From an uncultured Tolumonas sp. (GTDB lineage: Bacteria; Pseudomonadota; Gammaproteobacteria; Enterobacterales; Aeromonadaceae), in assembly GCF_963556105.2 (NCBI RefSeq), contig NZ_OY829944.1:1895501-1959500 (forward strand): a DNA stretch of 64,000 bases, given 5' to 3'. The position numbers and the translations under genes were made by a program. A model generated the notes under the pieces. It searched no databases, was not told the origin of the DNA, and saw only the letters and a program-made list of their open reading frames with translations. This document shows positions 54,917 through 64,000 of the stretch, one piece after another (position 1 is the first letter of the stretch; every line of letters starts with the position of its first letter).

Positions 54917-55846
54917 ATGCTATCAAGAGTGGCGGAACGCCTTTACTGGAGTGCACGTTATCTTGAACGTGTGGAAAATACAGCTCGCTTAGTCAGTGTC
55001 TATGATGATCTGCTTTATGATTTACCAAGAGATATTGCTATCTCTTGGTACAACCTGATTGAGATTAATAGCGGCGTTGAACTGTTTGAACAGTGTTACA
55101 AGACAAAAGATGAACGGAATGTGCTGAAATTTTTGCTGGCCGATGAAAGCAATCCCGGTTCACTTTTATCATCATTAAAGATGGTGCGTGAAAATATCCG
55201 AACCACACGGGATGTGGTTCCCGGTGAGATGTGGGAGTTGATCAATGAATTGGACCTGTATGCAAAAAAGCATATAAAACAAGGGATTGACCGTTCTGAT
55301 CGGCACACTTACCTTAATACTATCATTGAAGGAAGCCAGAAAATTATCGGTCTTCTGAGCGGCTCAATGGACCGAGGTGCAGGCTGGAGTTTTTTGAATA
55401 TCGGACGCTATCTGGAACGGGCTGATATGAACACCCGGATTTTGGATGCCGCAAACTCTCTGTTGATGCAATCACGAGAAGAAGAGAGTGTTAAGTTGGG
55501 TCAAGTGATCTGGTCAAAGGTGCTCAAATCACAAAGCGCCTATCTGAGTTTTCGCCGCACAATGCGCTGCTCAATTAAAGGGGCAACGGCAACAACATTC
55601 TTGCTGACTGATCCGTATTTCCCTCGCTCACAGCGCTTTTGTCTGGAGCAGATCAAACTGGCTGCCAGTTCACTGCCTCGTTCTGATGGTATTGCCGAAC
55701 AGGTAGATGCGCTACTGAATAACACACATGGTGTGGAAAAATCAGATGATTTAAATCAGGAATTCAGCCGTTATCTGAATGACATTCAATTACGCATTAT
55801 CACATTACATCATCAGATCAAAGATAACTGGTTTCAGTATCTATAG
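54917..55846 (+). CDS. Alpha-E domain protein (DUF403)
   Basis: A 309-residue all-helical protein of the alpha-E family (COG2307), starting with the signature LSRVAERLYWSARYLERVENTARL. It always accompanies circularly permuted ATP-grasp proteins, as a separate gene or a fusion, and is thought to be a partner or substrate-binding subunit. No catalytic motif is evident. It lies 2 bp after the ATP-grasp gene and 11 bp before the transglutaminase gene. Confidence 0.92.
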   Translation: MLSRVAERLYWSARYLERVENTARLVSVYDDLLYDLPRDIAISWYNLIEINSGVELFEQCYKTKDERNVLKFLLADESNPGSLLSSLKMVRENIRTTRDVVPGEMWELINELDLYAKKHIKQGIDRSDRHTYLNTIIEGSQKIIGLLSGSMDRGAGWSFLNIGRYLERADMNTRILDAANSLLMQSREEESVKLGQVIWSKVLKSQSAYLSFRRTMRCSIKGATATTFLLTDPYFPRSQRFCLEQIKLAASSLPRSDGIAEQVDALLNNTHGVEKSDDLNQEFSRYLNDIQLRIITLHHQIKDNWFQYL

Positions 55847-55857
55847 GGAGATGCCGC

Positions 55858-58800
55858 ATGACGATCCGTGTTGCAATACAGCATAAAACCACCTATGAAT
55901 TCGATCGCTTTATCAATGTATCTCCTCATATTTTACGTCTGCGCCCGGCACCACATTCCCGTACGCATATTCATGGTTATTCGCTGAAAGTTTATCCAGA
56001 AAATCATTTCATTAACTGGCAACAAGACCCTTTTGGTAATTATCAGGCCCGTTTGGTTTTTCCCGAAAAAACCCAGAAACTGGAGTTTGAGGTGGAAGTT
56101 ATTGCGGATATGACCGTTATCAATCCGTTCGACTTCTTCATCGAAAAATATGCTGAAACATTCCCGTTTGATTATGATCGCGCATTAGAAGATGAGCTGG
56201 CACCTTACCTGAAAATTTCTGAAGACGGGCCTGAGCTGAAAAAATGGCTGTCCGACATTATAAAAACCGAAACCCCGATTGTGGATTTTCTGGTGCAGCT
56301 CAACAGCCGATTAGCGAATGAAATTGAGTATGGCATCAGAATGGAGCCTGGTGTGCAGACGTGTAAAGAGACGCTGACGCTGAAAAAGGGTTCCTGCCGC
56401 GATACCGCTTGGTTACTGGTACAGATTTTCCGGCATTTGGGGCTGGCAGCCCGGTTTGTCTCCGGATATCTGGTACAGTTGACAGCCGATATCAAAGCAC
56501 TCGACGGGCCGTCTGGGCCAGAGCAGGATTTCACCGATCTGCACGCCTGGTGTGAGGTTTATCTCCCTGGCGCAGGTTGGGTCGGGCTTGACCCGACCAG
56601 TGGTCTGTTTGCAGGGGAGGGTCATATTCCACTGGCATGTACGGCAGAACCGGCCTCTGCCGCACCGATCAGTGGTTTCACGGACAAATGCGAATGCAAA
56701 TTCAGCTATTCAAATGCGGTCATCCGTATTCATGAAGATCCACGGGTGACAAAACCTTACAGCGATGACGAATGGCAAAATATCAAGGCGTTAGGCCGCG
56801 CTATTGATGTTGAATTACATGAAGGTGATGTCCGCCTGACCATGGGGGGCGAACCGACATTCGTCTCTGTTGATGATATGGATTCCGACCAGTGGAATAC
56901 CGAGGCTCTGGGTGCCGATAAGTTACGGCTGGCCAAAGATCTGTTGTTGCGGATGAAAGCACAATTCGGTGGCAATGGTCTGCTGCATTATGGTCAGGGT
57001 AAGTGGTATCCGGGCGAAGAGGTTCCCCGCTGGGCATTGGGATGTTTCTGGCGCACCGACGGCGAAGCTTTGTGGCATAACCCAGAGTTGCTGGCGCGGG
57101 TAGATAAAAATTATGGTTATGACGAACCGCATGCACGCCAGTTTGGTGCGGTTTTATGTCAGCAACTGGGGCTTTCTGAGTCATATCTGCAACCCGCCTT
57201 TGAAGATACTCTCTATTATCTGTGGCAGGAACGTGCGTTACCCGCTGATGCCGATCCACGAAAAGCGGATTTGAACGATGATCTGGAACGTCGCCGACTG
57301 GCAAAATTGCTCACCCGTGGGCTGGATAAACCCACCGGCTATATTCTGCCAATCGAGTTTGACGGGGTTCAGTGGCAAAGTAGCCTGTGGCAGATGCGGG
57401 CAGAAGTGATCACGTTGATCCCAGGCGACAGCCCAATGGGTTATCGCCTGCCACTGAATTCATTACCAGCGGTTTCTGAAGAAGAGATCGATGCCGAACG
57501 TGATCCGTTCGAACCAAGAGATGAACTGCCTCTGTATTCTGTCGGCAGCGGTGCACCGACTATTGCGGCACAACAAGCGTTGCAGCCGCAAAACCAACCC
57601 CGGCTGAAAATTGTAAAAAATGTGGTTCGTACCGCATTGTGCATGGAGCCTCGGGACGGAAAACTGCATCTGTTCCTGCCTCCGGTAACTTATCTGGAAA
57701 ATTACGTTGCACTGATTAATGCGATAGAAGCGGTTGCCACCAAACTAGAACTGCCAGTTGTCATTGAAGGCTATGAACCACCAAAAGATTATCGATTACA
57801 GAAGTTTTTGATCACTCCCGATCCCGGCGTCATTGAGGTCAATATTCACCCGGCCAAAAACTGGGATGAGCTAGTATTTAACACCGAAACACTCTATGAA
57901 CAGGCTTATCAGTCGCGGTTAAGTGCGGAAAAATTCATGCTGGATGGTCGGCATACCGGTACTGGTGGCGGTAACCATGTCACACTGGGTGGTCGTACAC
58001 CGGCAGACAGCCCGTTGCTGCGACGCCCGGATCTACTACGTAGTCTGGTGACATACTGGCAACACCATCCGGGGCTGTCATATCTGTTTTCCGGCATGTT
58101 TATCGGCCCGACCAGTCAGGCACCACGCCCGGATGAGGGACGGGAAGAGATGCTGTACGAGATGGAAATTGCGTTCAGCAATTTCCCTGATGGTTTTGTC
58201 GAAAAGCCTTGGCTGGTTGACCGTCTGATGCGCAACTTGTTGGTTGATATCACGGGTAACACTCATCGATCTGAATTCTGCATTGATAAATTGTATGCGG
58301 CAGGCAGCAGCAGTGGCCGTCAGGGTTTGCTTGAGTTTCGGGGCTTTGAAATGCCGCCGCATGCGCGCATGTCACTGGTGCAAATGCTGTTACTGCGTTG
58401 TCTGGTTGCCCGTTTCTGGGCTGAACCATATAAAAAACCACTGATCCGCTGGGGCACGCTGCTGCATGATAAATTTATGATGCCGCATTACGTCTGGCAA
58501 GACATCAAAGAGGTGGTTGATGATCTGCAAAGCCATGGTTATCCGTTCAAACTGGAGTGGTTAAGACCATTTGAAGAATTCCGCTTCCCACACTATGGTC
58601 GTCAGCTGATTGATGGTATCGAGCTGGAGTTGCGCTGGGCCATTGAGCCTTGGCATGTGCTGGGTGAAGAAGTAACGCAGTCTGGCACGGCGCGATATGT
58701 CGACTCGTCGGTAGAGCGTTTGCAAATACGCTTATCTGGCATGACAGACGGCCGCCATGTACTAGCCTGTAATGGCCGCCGTGTACCGTTAAGCCCGACA

Positions 58801-59202
58801 GGTCGCCACGGTGAAATGGTCGGCTCTGTTCGTTACCGAGCATGGTCACCGCCTTCAGCGCTGCACCCGACCCTCGGTGTTGATACACCACTTATCTTTG
58901 ATTTGATTGATACGTGGAATGGTTTGTCGATTGGCGGTTGCACCTATCATGTTAGCCATCCGGGTGGAAGAAACTACGATACATTACCGATAAACAGCAA
59001 TGAAGCAGAAGCTCGGCGTATCAATCGTTTTTGGGGGCATGGCTTTACACAGGGGCTGCTGAATCCCCCTCCTGCGTTTAATGCACTGCGGACGTTCTAT
59101 GAACACGATCAGGTGTCCCAGCCAATGGCGCCGCCGGTTGAAGAGGCCAACTTCGAATACCCGCATACTTTAGATCTGAGAAAAAAGTATACTAGGCTGT
59201 AG
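55858..59202 (+). CDS. Transglutaminase-like and DUF2126 protein
   Basis: A 1114-residue cytoplasmic protein. An N-terminal transglutaminase-like beta domain (1-100) and core with catalytic triad C180 (KGSCRDTAWLL), H229 (DLHAW) and D245 (GLDPTSG) are followed by DUF2126 (about 300-1100), with many conserved motifs such as TMGGEPTFVS and GGGNHVTLGG. The transglutaminase fold suggests peptide cleavage or amide transfer; DUF2126 has no known activity and may be a further ligase-like domain. There is no signal peptide. Confidence 0.92.
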   Translation: MTIRVAIQHKTTYEFDRFINVSPHILRLRPAPHSRTHIHGYSLKVYPENHFINWQQDPFGNYQARLVFPEKTQKLEFEVEVIADMTVINPFDFFIEKYAETFPFDYDRALEDELAPYLKISEDGPELKKWLSDIIKTETPIVDFLVQLNSRLANEIEYGIRMEPGVQTCKETLTLKKGSCRDTAWLLVQIFRHLGLAARFVSGYLVQLTADIKALDGPSGPEQDFTDLHAWCEVYLPGAGWVGLDPTSGLFAGEGHIPLACTAEPASAAPISGFTDKCECKFSYSNAVIRIHEDPRVTKPYSDDEWQNIKALGRAIDVELHEGDVRLTMGGEPTFVSVDDMDSDQWNTEALGADKLRLAKDLLLRMKAQFGGNGLLHYGQGKWYPGEEVPRWALGCFWRTDGEALWHNPELLARVDKNYGYDEPHARQFGAVLCQQLGLSESYLQPAFEDTLYYLWQERALPADADPRKADLNDDLERRRLAKLLTRGLDKPTGYILPIEFDGVQWQSSLWQMRAEVITLIPGDSPMGYRLPLNSLPAVSEEEIDAERDPFEPRDELPLYSVGSGAPTIAAQQALQPQNQPRLKIVKNVVRTALCMEPRDGKLHLFLPPVTYLENYVALINAIEAVATKLELPVVIEGYEPPKDYRLQKFLITPDPGVIEVNIHPAKNWDELVFNTETLYEQAYQSRLSAEKFMLDGRHTGTGGGNHVTLGGRTPADSPLLRRPDLLRSLVTYWQHHPGLSYLFSGMFIGPTSQAPRPDEGREEMLYEMEIAFSNFPDGFVEKPWLVDRLMRNLLVDITGNTHRSEFCIDKLYAAGSSSGRQGLLEFRGFEMPPHARMSLVQMLLLRCLVARFWAEPYKKPLIRWGTLLHDKFMMPHYVWQDIKEVVDDLQSHGYPFKLEWLRPFEEFRFPHYGRQLIDGIELELRWAIEPWHVLGEEVTQSGTARYVDSSVERLQIRLSGMTDGRHVLACNGRRVPLSPTGRHGEMVGSVRYRAWSPPSALHPTLGVDTPLIFDLIDTWNGLSIGGCTYHVSHPGGRNYDTLPINSNEAEARRINRFWGHGFTQGLLNPPPAFNALRTFYEHDQVSQPMAPPVEEANFEYPHTLDLRKKYTRL

Positions 59203-59228
59203 TTTTTTATCTGGATAATCAGGAAAAC

Positions 59229-61769
59229 ATGACATCAACTGTTTCTGACTTTATGGCACCCGCCGTTTCATCGGTGGGTGCCTACAACGAGGCGTTGGAT
59301 ATAACGCATTCGACACGCCCGCACTGGCAACAGGTCATGGCAACCCTTGCTGGTTTAGGAACAGAAGGAATGCAAAAACGCCAGCGTCAGGCGTTGCGTA
59401 TTCTGCGGGATGACGGTGCGACTTATAATCTGAACAGCGATCCGCTCTCTCCGAATGTCTGGTCGCTGGATATCGTTCCCTGCATGATCGATGGTACTGA
59501 GTGGCAGGTGATTGAACAGGGATTAATACAGCGCTCCATGCTGTTTGATCTGATGTATAAAGATCTCTATGGCGAACAACGCTTGCTGAAAGAGGGGATC
59601 ATCCCTTCCGAAATCATCTTTGCACATCCGGGATTTCTTCGACAGTGCCACGGTATGCAGCAACCCGGTGTCCGGCAACTGATTTTTCATGCTGCAGATA
59701 TGGTGCGTGGTGCCGATGGGCGGTTTGTGGTAATTGGTGACCGAACTCAGGCACCGAGTGGCACAGGCTACGTATTGGAAAACCGCACCGCTGTCTCCCG
59801 CGTGATACCAACCCTGTTTCATAACAGTAACGTACGGCGCTTATCCGGCTTCTTTCATGCGTTACGCAACACGCTTGCTGATCTTGCCAGCCACAAAACA
59901 GATACCCCCAGAATCGTAGTACTAACGCCGGGTGCATATAGTAGCACCTACTTTGAACACGCTTATCTGGCGAACTACCTAGGTTTCCCTCTGGTTCAGG
60001 GGGGGGACTTAACGGTGCGCAATGGACGGGTCTGGATGAAGTCTCTGAATGGTTTATCAGAAGTTGATGTCATTCTGCGTCGGATGGATGACGCCTATTG
60101 CGACCAGACAGAACTGCGCTCCGACTCGCGCCTTGGTGTACCCGGGTTACTCGAAGTTGCCCGCAATGGCAATGTCGTGCTGGCTAATCCATTAGGTTCC
60201 GGAGTTCTCGAAGCACCGGCGTTGCTCTCCTTCTTACCAGAGATCAGCCAATTTCTGATGGGCGAAAACCTTACTCTGCCCACAGTGAAAACCTGGTGGT
60301 GCGGTAATCCATCTGATTTTAAGTATATTCAGGAAAATATCACCCACCTGATCATCAAACCGACCTATCGCAGTTTTAACAGCAAAAGCATTTACGGCCA
60401 CAGTCTGGATAGTCGGGCGCGGGAAAAAACGTTGCAGCTGATGAGATCTAACCCGCAGGCCTATGTCGCACAGAGTTACATCCCCGGTTCTCTGGTACCT
60501 ATCTGGAACAACACTCATTTGGAAAACCGTCCATGCATCTTCCGGTCATTCACAGTAGCGCACAATGACAGCTATTGTGTTATGCCTGGCAGTCTCTCAC
60601 GGGTTGCTGAATCAGCGGAAGATAGCATTGTAACCGATCTTTCTGGCGCAAGAAGTAAAGATACCTGGATACTAAACCATGAACCAGATACTGCTCATAT
60701 ATCATTAAGCGAGTCGATCCCGCGGGATGAAGCGCTGGTCACTAATTTGCCTAGTCGCGTTATTGAAAATCTTTTCTGGTTTGGTCGTTATGCTGAACGG
60801 GCTGAAATGAGCCTGCGATTGATGAGAACAATTTTTAAACAACTCAACGGGGTTGAATATTTTGCACCGGAAAGCAGCGAAGTCCTCTTAGGGGCTATCT
60901 CTCACTTGACTGGCGCACTACCTAGTTTCAGCAATAACCCTGCATTATGGCAAAATCCAAACAAAGAGCTGGCAGCACTGGTCACCGATAGCGAACGAGT
61001 CGGTTCAATTAAATTTAACCTGCACAACATGCTGTCATGTGGTGAGCAAGTAAAGGAAATGCTTTCCGCCGATACCCGAATTATTCTTAACGAACTGCGT
61101 GATCATATATATGCGGTTGAGCAGGCTTATAAAGATGGCCTGCCGGCAGTGCCGGAAGAGTCACTCGATAGTCTGGTCACAACTCTGCTGGCATTATCAG
61201 GGCTGAACCATGAGAGTATGTTGCGTGGCATGGACTGGATGTTTCAAGAAATTGGCCGCCGTGCCGAACGGGCAAGACTGACCGCGACATTGCTGAGATT
61301 CACGCTGACCAAACCATTGCCTAGCATGCAACAACAGCAGATTTTAGAATCAGTTCTCTTAAGTGTGGAAGCGCTGATCTCATTTCGCCGTCGTTACCGA
61401 GGCCGGAAGAATATTGCGTTTGGACTTGATCTACTGATGAGTGACATTACCAATCCCCGTTCGCTGATTTATCAGATAGAGCTGTTGCGTAAATACCTTG
61501 ATGAGCTACCACATAATGGTAATCAGCCTTTAGGTCTGGTACCGGAAAGTCGTCAGATCATCAAATCACTTAATGATATTTTGCTGGCAGATCTGGAGGC
61601 GCTGGAACAGATCGATGAGGAAAGCGGGTTACGGAAAAATCTGGAAGATCTGTTGATGCAGATCACACAGCAGATCGAACAGTTTACCGCCTTACTGAGT
61701 GATAAATATTTTGATCATACTGCTGGCCCGCAGTCATTAAACAACACAACATGGAAGACCGATTTATGA
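59229..61769 (+). CDS. Circularly permuted ATP-grasp and alpha-E fusion protein
   Basis: An 846-residue fusion of the two proteins encoded earlier in the cluster: ATP-grasp-like part (about 1-490) and alpha-E part (from about 505, RVIENLFWFGRYAERAEMSLRLM). The ATP-grasp motifs are diverged: EDN is GDR (VVIGDRTQAPSGTGYVLENR) and the glycine-rich loop is KPTYRSFNSKSIYG, so nucleotide binding may be altered or lost. It could be a regulatory paralogue of the first gene. ATG 59229 follows AGGAAAAC. Confidence 0.9.
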   Translation: MTSTVSDFMAPAVSSVGAYNEALDITHSTRPHWQQVMATLAGLGTEGMQKRQRQALRILRDDGATYNLNSDPLSPNVWSLDIVPCMIDGTEWQVIEQGLIQRSMLFDLMYKDLYGEQRLLKEGIIPSEIIFAHPGFLRQCHGMQQPGVRQLIFHAADMVRGADGRFVVIGDRTQAPSGTGYVLENRTAVSRVIPTLFHNSNVRRLSGFFHALRNTLADLASHKTDTPRIVVLTPGAYSSTYFEHAYLANYLGFPLVQGGDLTVRNGRVWMKSLNGLSEVDVILRRMDDAYCDQTELRSDSRLGVPGLLEVARNGNVVLANPLGSGVLEAPALLSFLPEISQFLMGENLTLPTVKTWWCGNPSDFKYIQENITHLIIKPTYRSFNSKSIYGHSLDSRAREKTLQLMRSNPQAYVAQSYIPGSLVPIWNNTHLENRPCIFRSFTVAHNDSYCVMPGSLSRVAESAEDSIVTDLSGARSKDTWILNHEPDTAHISLSESIPRDEALVTNLPSRVIENLFWFGRYAERAEMSLRLMRTIFKQLNGVEYFAPESSEVLLGAISHLTGALPSFSNNPALWQNPNKELAALVTDSERVGSIKFNLHNMLSCGEQVKEMLSADTRIILNELRDHIYAVEQAYKDGLPAVPEESLDSLVTTLLALSGLNHESMLRGMDWMFQEIGRRAERARLTATLLRFTLTKPLPSMQQQQILESVLLSVEALISFRRRYRGRKNIAFGLDLLMSDITNPRSLIYQIELLRKYLDELPHNGNQPLGLVPESRQIIKSLNDILLADLEALEQIDEESGLRKNLEDLLMQITQQIEQFTALLSDKYFDHTAGPQSLNNTTWKTDL

Positions 61770-62647
61770 GATATCGTGTACGTCATCTCACAGAATACAA
61801 ATACAATAAACCGGTTAGTCTGTGCTACAACATGACGCATCTTTTGCCAAGAGATACCGCCAGTCAGCATTGCCTGCAACATCGAATCCAGATAACTCCG
61901 AAACCGATTTATCAAAGTGAAGGGACTGATTATTTTGGTAATCAAACCTTCTATTTTTCTATTCAGGAACCGCACGAAAAATTGACTATCGATGTGGAAA
62001 GCTATTTTGAGACCAGCTTGAACGATTTAATCACGTCTTACAGTCTGCGTCAGACAACCTGTGGCGAACTGCGTCAGTGGCTGGCTTTTCCGGCAACCCC
62101 AGAACTGCGGATGGTCAAAGAGTATTTACTCGACTCGACGCTAATCCGCCGCTCTGAATTGCTGGCTGAATATGCACAGGCATCGTTTTTCGATGACATG
62201 TCCGTGCTTCAAGCTACCATCGACTTTATGCATAAAATCTTTCAGGAATTCACCTTTGATCCGGTGGCGACAACCGTCAGCACGCCACCCGAACAGGTAT
62301 TAGAAGAAAAGCGAGGCGTTTGTCAGGACTTCGCCCATCTTGCTATTGCCTGTATCCGCTCAGTTGGTTTGCCGGCACGCTATATCAGTGGTTATCTGGA
62401 AACACTACCGCCACCGGGCGTAGAAAAACTGGTAGGAGCCGATGCCTCTCATGCATGGTTTTCTGTCTTTATTCCCGAATTTGGCTGGGTTGAATTTGAT
62501 CCGACTAATGATCTGATGCCGGGTGAACAACATATTGTTACCGCATGGGGACGTGATTATGCCGATGTAACTCCATTACAGGGCGTGATTTTTGATGGTG
62601 GAGAAACATTGGCACTGCAGGTTTCTGTCGATGTACAGCGGGTTTAG
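61766..62647 (+). CDS. Transglutaminase-like protein
   Basis: A 293-residue protein with an N-terminal beta domain (MRYRVRHLTEYKYNKPVSL) and a transglutaminase core with C186 (GVCQDFAH), H229 (ASHAWF) and D245 (EFDPTND), all intact. Its ATG overlaps the preceding stop as ATGA. It ends the amidoligase cluster; the Anbu (HslV-like) peptidase that often follows in such operons is absent here. Confidence 0.93.
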   Translation: MRYRVRHLTEYKYNKPVSLCYNMTHLLPRDTASQHCLQHRIQITPKPIYQSEGTDYFGNQTFYFSIQEPHEKLTIDVESYFETSLNDLITSYSLRQTTCGELRQWLAFPATPELRMVKEYLLDSTLIRRSELLAEYAQASFFDDMSVLQATIDFMHKIFQEFTFDPVATTVSTPPEQVLEEKRGVCQDFAHLAIACIRSVGLPARYISGYLETLPPPGVEKLVGADASHAWFSVFIPEFGWVEFDPTNDLMPGEQHIVTAWGRDYADVTPLQGVIFDGGETLALQVSVDVQRV

Positions 62648-62756
62648 AAAGCTTTGACACATCAATGTATGCCATACGATAGCGTCACATAAAGTGGTAA
62701 AAAACGATAGGCAGGGTTTACATCTTTAAATTGCATCTGAAAGTGAATTATTTGGG

Positions 62757-62937
62757 TGGGAGCGTGGAAAAAACGAGAACACCAATGGCTTGATTAACAA
62801 TACTTGCCGAAAAAGAGCAGCATGTCATGGCTAAAGCAGGCGGATTGCGATGCGATAGCAAGAGATTAAATACATGGCCGAGGGAAATATTAGGCTTTAT
62901 AACCCCAGAGCGAAGTTACCATGAACGTGTTCTATGA
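62757..62937 (+). pseudogene. Remnant of an IS30-family transposase C-terminus
   Basis: Two frames together read WERGKNENTNGLIN, QYLPKKS and, after a frameshift near 62865, LNTWPREILGFITPE-x-x-YHERVL, matching the end of IS30-type transposases (WxRGxNENTNGLLRQYFPK; LNxRPRKxLGFxTP). The rest of the gene is gone. The neighbouring stretch 62648-62756 shows nothing else. Confidence 0.75.
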
Positions 62938-62959
62938 ATGTTGCACTTCATACTTGATA

Positions 62960-63085
62960 TTAAGAATTTCCATCATTAACCAGTAAATCAGGTCCGAAGA
63001 CCTCTTTGACATAATCACCAATAAAACCAACAAAGGTCACTACCATGATAAGCAGTCCTAGCATTTTTTCGCCTAAAGACGTCAT
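62960..63085 (-). CDS. Possible 41-residue membrane protein
   Basis: A 41-codon minus-strand frame with a hydrophobic helix (KMLGLLIMVVTFVGFIGDYV) and a polar tail. The frame is open about 25 codons further upstream without a start, so it may be the truncated end of a larger gene. No strong ribosome-binding site was seen. Confidence 0.3.
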   Translation of the reverse strand: MTSLGEKMLGLLIMVVTFVGFIGDYVKEVFGPDLLVNDGNS

Positions 63086-63220
63086 TAATATTTGAGTCGG
63101 TGTAGCCCAGCCATATATATGTCCTAATGGACATAAGGTAGTACCGTATAGGCATCACAACAACTCAACAAAGCGGCTAAAGATTCAGTAGCGTGACCTG
63201 AAAAATCAAGCATTCATTAA

Positions 63221-63490
63221 TTGTTTTTTACTGGCAGCTTGAGTTATAAAGACGATGCCCTCGCTTTAGCCGAGCGCATTGGCTTTTCCAAAGCAGCAAC
63301 ACAACTCGGTATTCTTGAGTCTCAACTCTATTACTGGCGAAACAAACATCGTCTGCAACAAAGCTCGACTGAGCGCGAACAATCACTGGCGGATGAAAAT
63401 GCCAAACTAAAGCGATTGCTGGCTGAACAAGCCGAGGAGCTGGCGATTGTAAAAAAGGCCGCAGCGTACTTTGCCAAACACCTGAAATAA
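63221..63490 (+). CDS. IS3-family transposase OrfA (N-terminus atypical)
   Basis: An 89-codon frame with the OrfA HTH ([34 protein letters not shown]) and the leucine-zipper helix ([31 protein letters not shown]). The only start is TTG 63221 without a clear ribosome-binding site, and the usual basic N-terminus is missing, so the 5' end may be deleted. OrfA binds IS ends and, by frameshifting, supplies the N-terminus of OrfAB. Confidence 0.75.
   Translation: MFFTGSLSYKDDALALAERIGFSKAATQLGILESQLYYWRNKHRLQQSSTEREQSLADENAKLKRLLAEQAEELAIVKKAAAYFAKHLK
63451..63457 (+). promoter_or_regulatory. Programmed -1 frameshift heptamer
   Basis: A-AAA-AAG lies in the OrfA zero frame, the classic slippery sequence of IS3-family elements. 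Slipping back one base enters the OrfB frame, which has no stop from here to the window end. Confidence 0.8.
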
Positions 63491-63501
63491 AGTACGCCTT
63501 C

Positions 63502-64000
63502 ATGTTTAAACACAGAAAACAGTTTGCTATTGCGACTATGTGTCGTGTGCTTGGTGTCTCTCGCAGTGGATTTTATACTTGGCTCACCAGGCATCATAAA
63601 CCCAGCCAGTTACGGCATCGTCAGCAGCAAATTGATATGCATGTGGCTAACGCATTTAAAGCGGATAAAAGCCGCAGTGGTGCAATTAGAGTCATGCTGG
63701 CACTGGAGAAGCAAGGCATTCACTATAATCGTAAAACAGTGGCATTAAGCCCGCAACGACAAGGGTTACGGGCGAAAGCCGCCCGTAAATTTAAAGCCAC
63801 GACACAAAGCAAACATAACCTGCCTGTGGCAGATAATTTGCTCCAACAAGACTTTACCGCCAGTCAGCCCAATCAGAAATGGGCGGGTGATATTACCTAT
63901 TTATGGACGAATGAAGGCTGGTATTATCTGGCTGTTGTGCTCGATCTATACTCGCGCAAAGTGATTGGTTGGGCAATGTCAGAACGCATGACGGCCCATT
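63502..64000 (+). CDS. IS3-family transposase OrfB (3' end outside window)
   Basis: At least 166 residues of the DDE integrase-type transposase. The N-terminal HTH_21 region ([21 protein letters not shown]) and the start of the rve catalytic domain are seen, with the first catalytic Asp in [12 protein letters not shown] and the second in [15 protein letters not shown]; the Glu lies outside the window. The frame runs uninterrupted to base 64000. It is probably made as an OrfAB fusion by frameshifting at 63451. Confidence 0.88.
   Translation, partial: MFKHRKQFAIATMCRVLGVSRSGFYTWLTRHHKPSQLRHRQQQIDMHVANAFKADKSRSGAIRVMLALEKQGIHYNRKTVALSPQRQGLRAKAARKFKATTQSKHNLPVADNLLQQDFTASQPNQKWAGDITYLWTNEGWYYLAVVLDLYSRKVIGWAMSERMTAH

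Larger units (their letters stand above)
63221..64000 (+). mobile_element. IS3-family insertion sequence, right part beyond window
   Basis: OrfA and OrfB of an IS3-family element, joined by a programmed frameshift site, continue to the window edge. The left end is not clear: the first OrfA residues diverge from the family before [17 protein letters not shown], so the element may be truncated near 63238. No inverted repeat was identified. Confidence 0.85.

Noticed and set aside
1..64000. CRISPR arrays, tRNA or rRNA genes, prophage or toxin-antitoxin modules
   Set aside because: No regularly spaced repeats, RNA-gene sequences or phage structural or toxin-antitoxin proteins were recognised on either strand.

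Overview
The window reads as chromosomal DNA of a facultatively anaerobic gammaproteobacterium. The pheT-ihfA pair, a four-cysteine DsbB, Sbp/CysB-type sulfur genes, RhlE and the nucleotide-loop cobalamin genes all point that way, and the gene mix resembles Aeromonadales such as Tolumonas; this placement comes from protein recognition only. No tRNA, rRNA or CRISPR array was seen.

Left part (1-20 kb): the 3' part of pheT and ihfA, then a 1.3 kb IS110/IS1111-type element that sits between ihfA and its terminator and carries an amber-interrupted transposase. A seven-gene minus-strand operon follows (dsbB, moxR, DUF58, DUF4381, batA, a batB/batC fusion, batD), an AAA+ ATPase/von Willebrand-A envelope system. 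Next come a sulfate-binding protein and a CysB-family regulator, an MFS exporter, an orphan membrane domain of the glucose-dehydrogenase type, an M50 protease, small proteins, and four cobalamin genes (pduX-cobD on minus, cbiB-cobU on plus).

Middle (20-43 kb): a LysR gene diverges from a methionine aminotransferase / Nit1-type amidase / amino-acid-binding protein / HcxA-like dehydrogenase operon. A complete urea locus follows: a sensor kinase whose sensory half is an NCS1-type transporter and its LuxR-type response regulator on minus, divergent from urtABCDE, ureDABC, ureE, hupE/ureJ, ureF and ureG. This covers sensing, uptake, hydrolysis and nickel maturation in about 16 kb. A LysR regulator and yqhD follow.

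Right part (43-64 kb): an HD-Pnk type nucleic-acid end-healing enzyme; a minus operon for polar amino-acid import, a Cys/Met-metabolism PLP enzyme and an EamA exporter, divergent from an Lrp-type regulator; rhlE; and a small protein resembling a nif-associated family. Then comes a five-gene amidoligase cluster (circularly permuted ATP-grasp, alpha-E, transglutaminase-DUF2126, ATP-grasp/alpha-E fusion, transglutaminase) behind a consensus sigma-54 promoter. It is flanked by decayed IS3, IS630 and IS30 remnants and by an IS3-family element that runs off the end. The strongest leads are this amidoligase cluster and the transporter-kinase of the urea locus.
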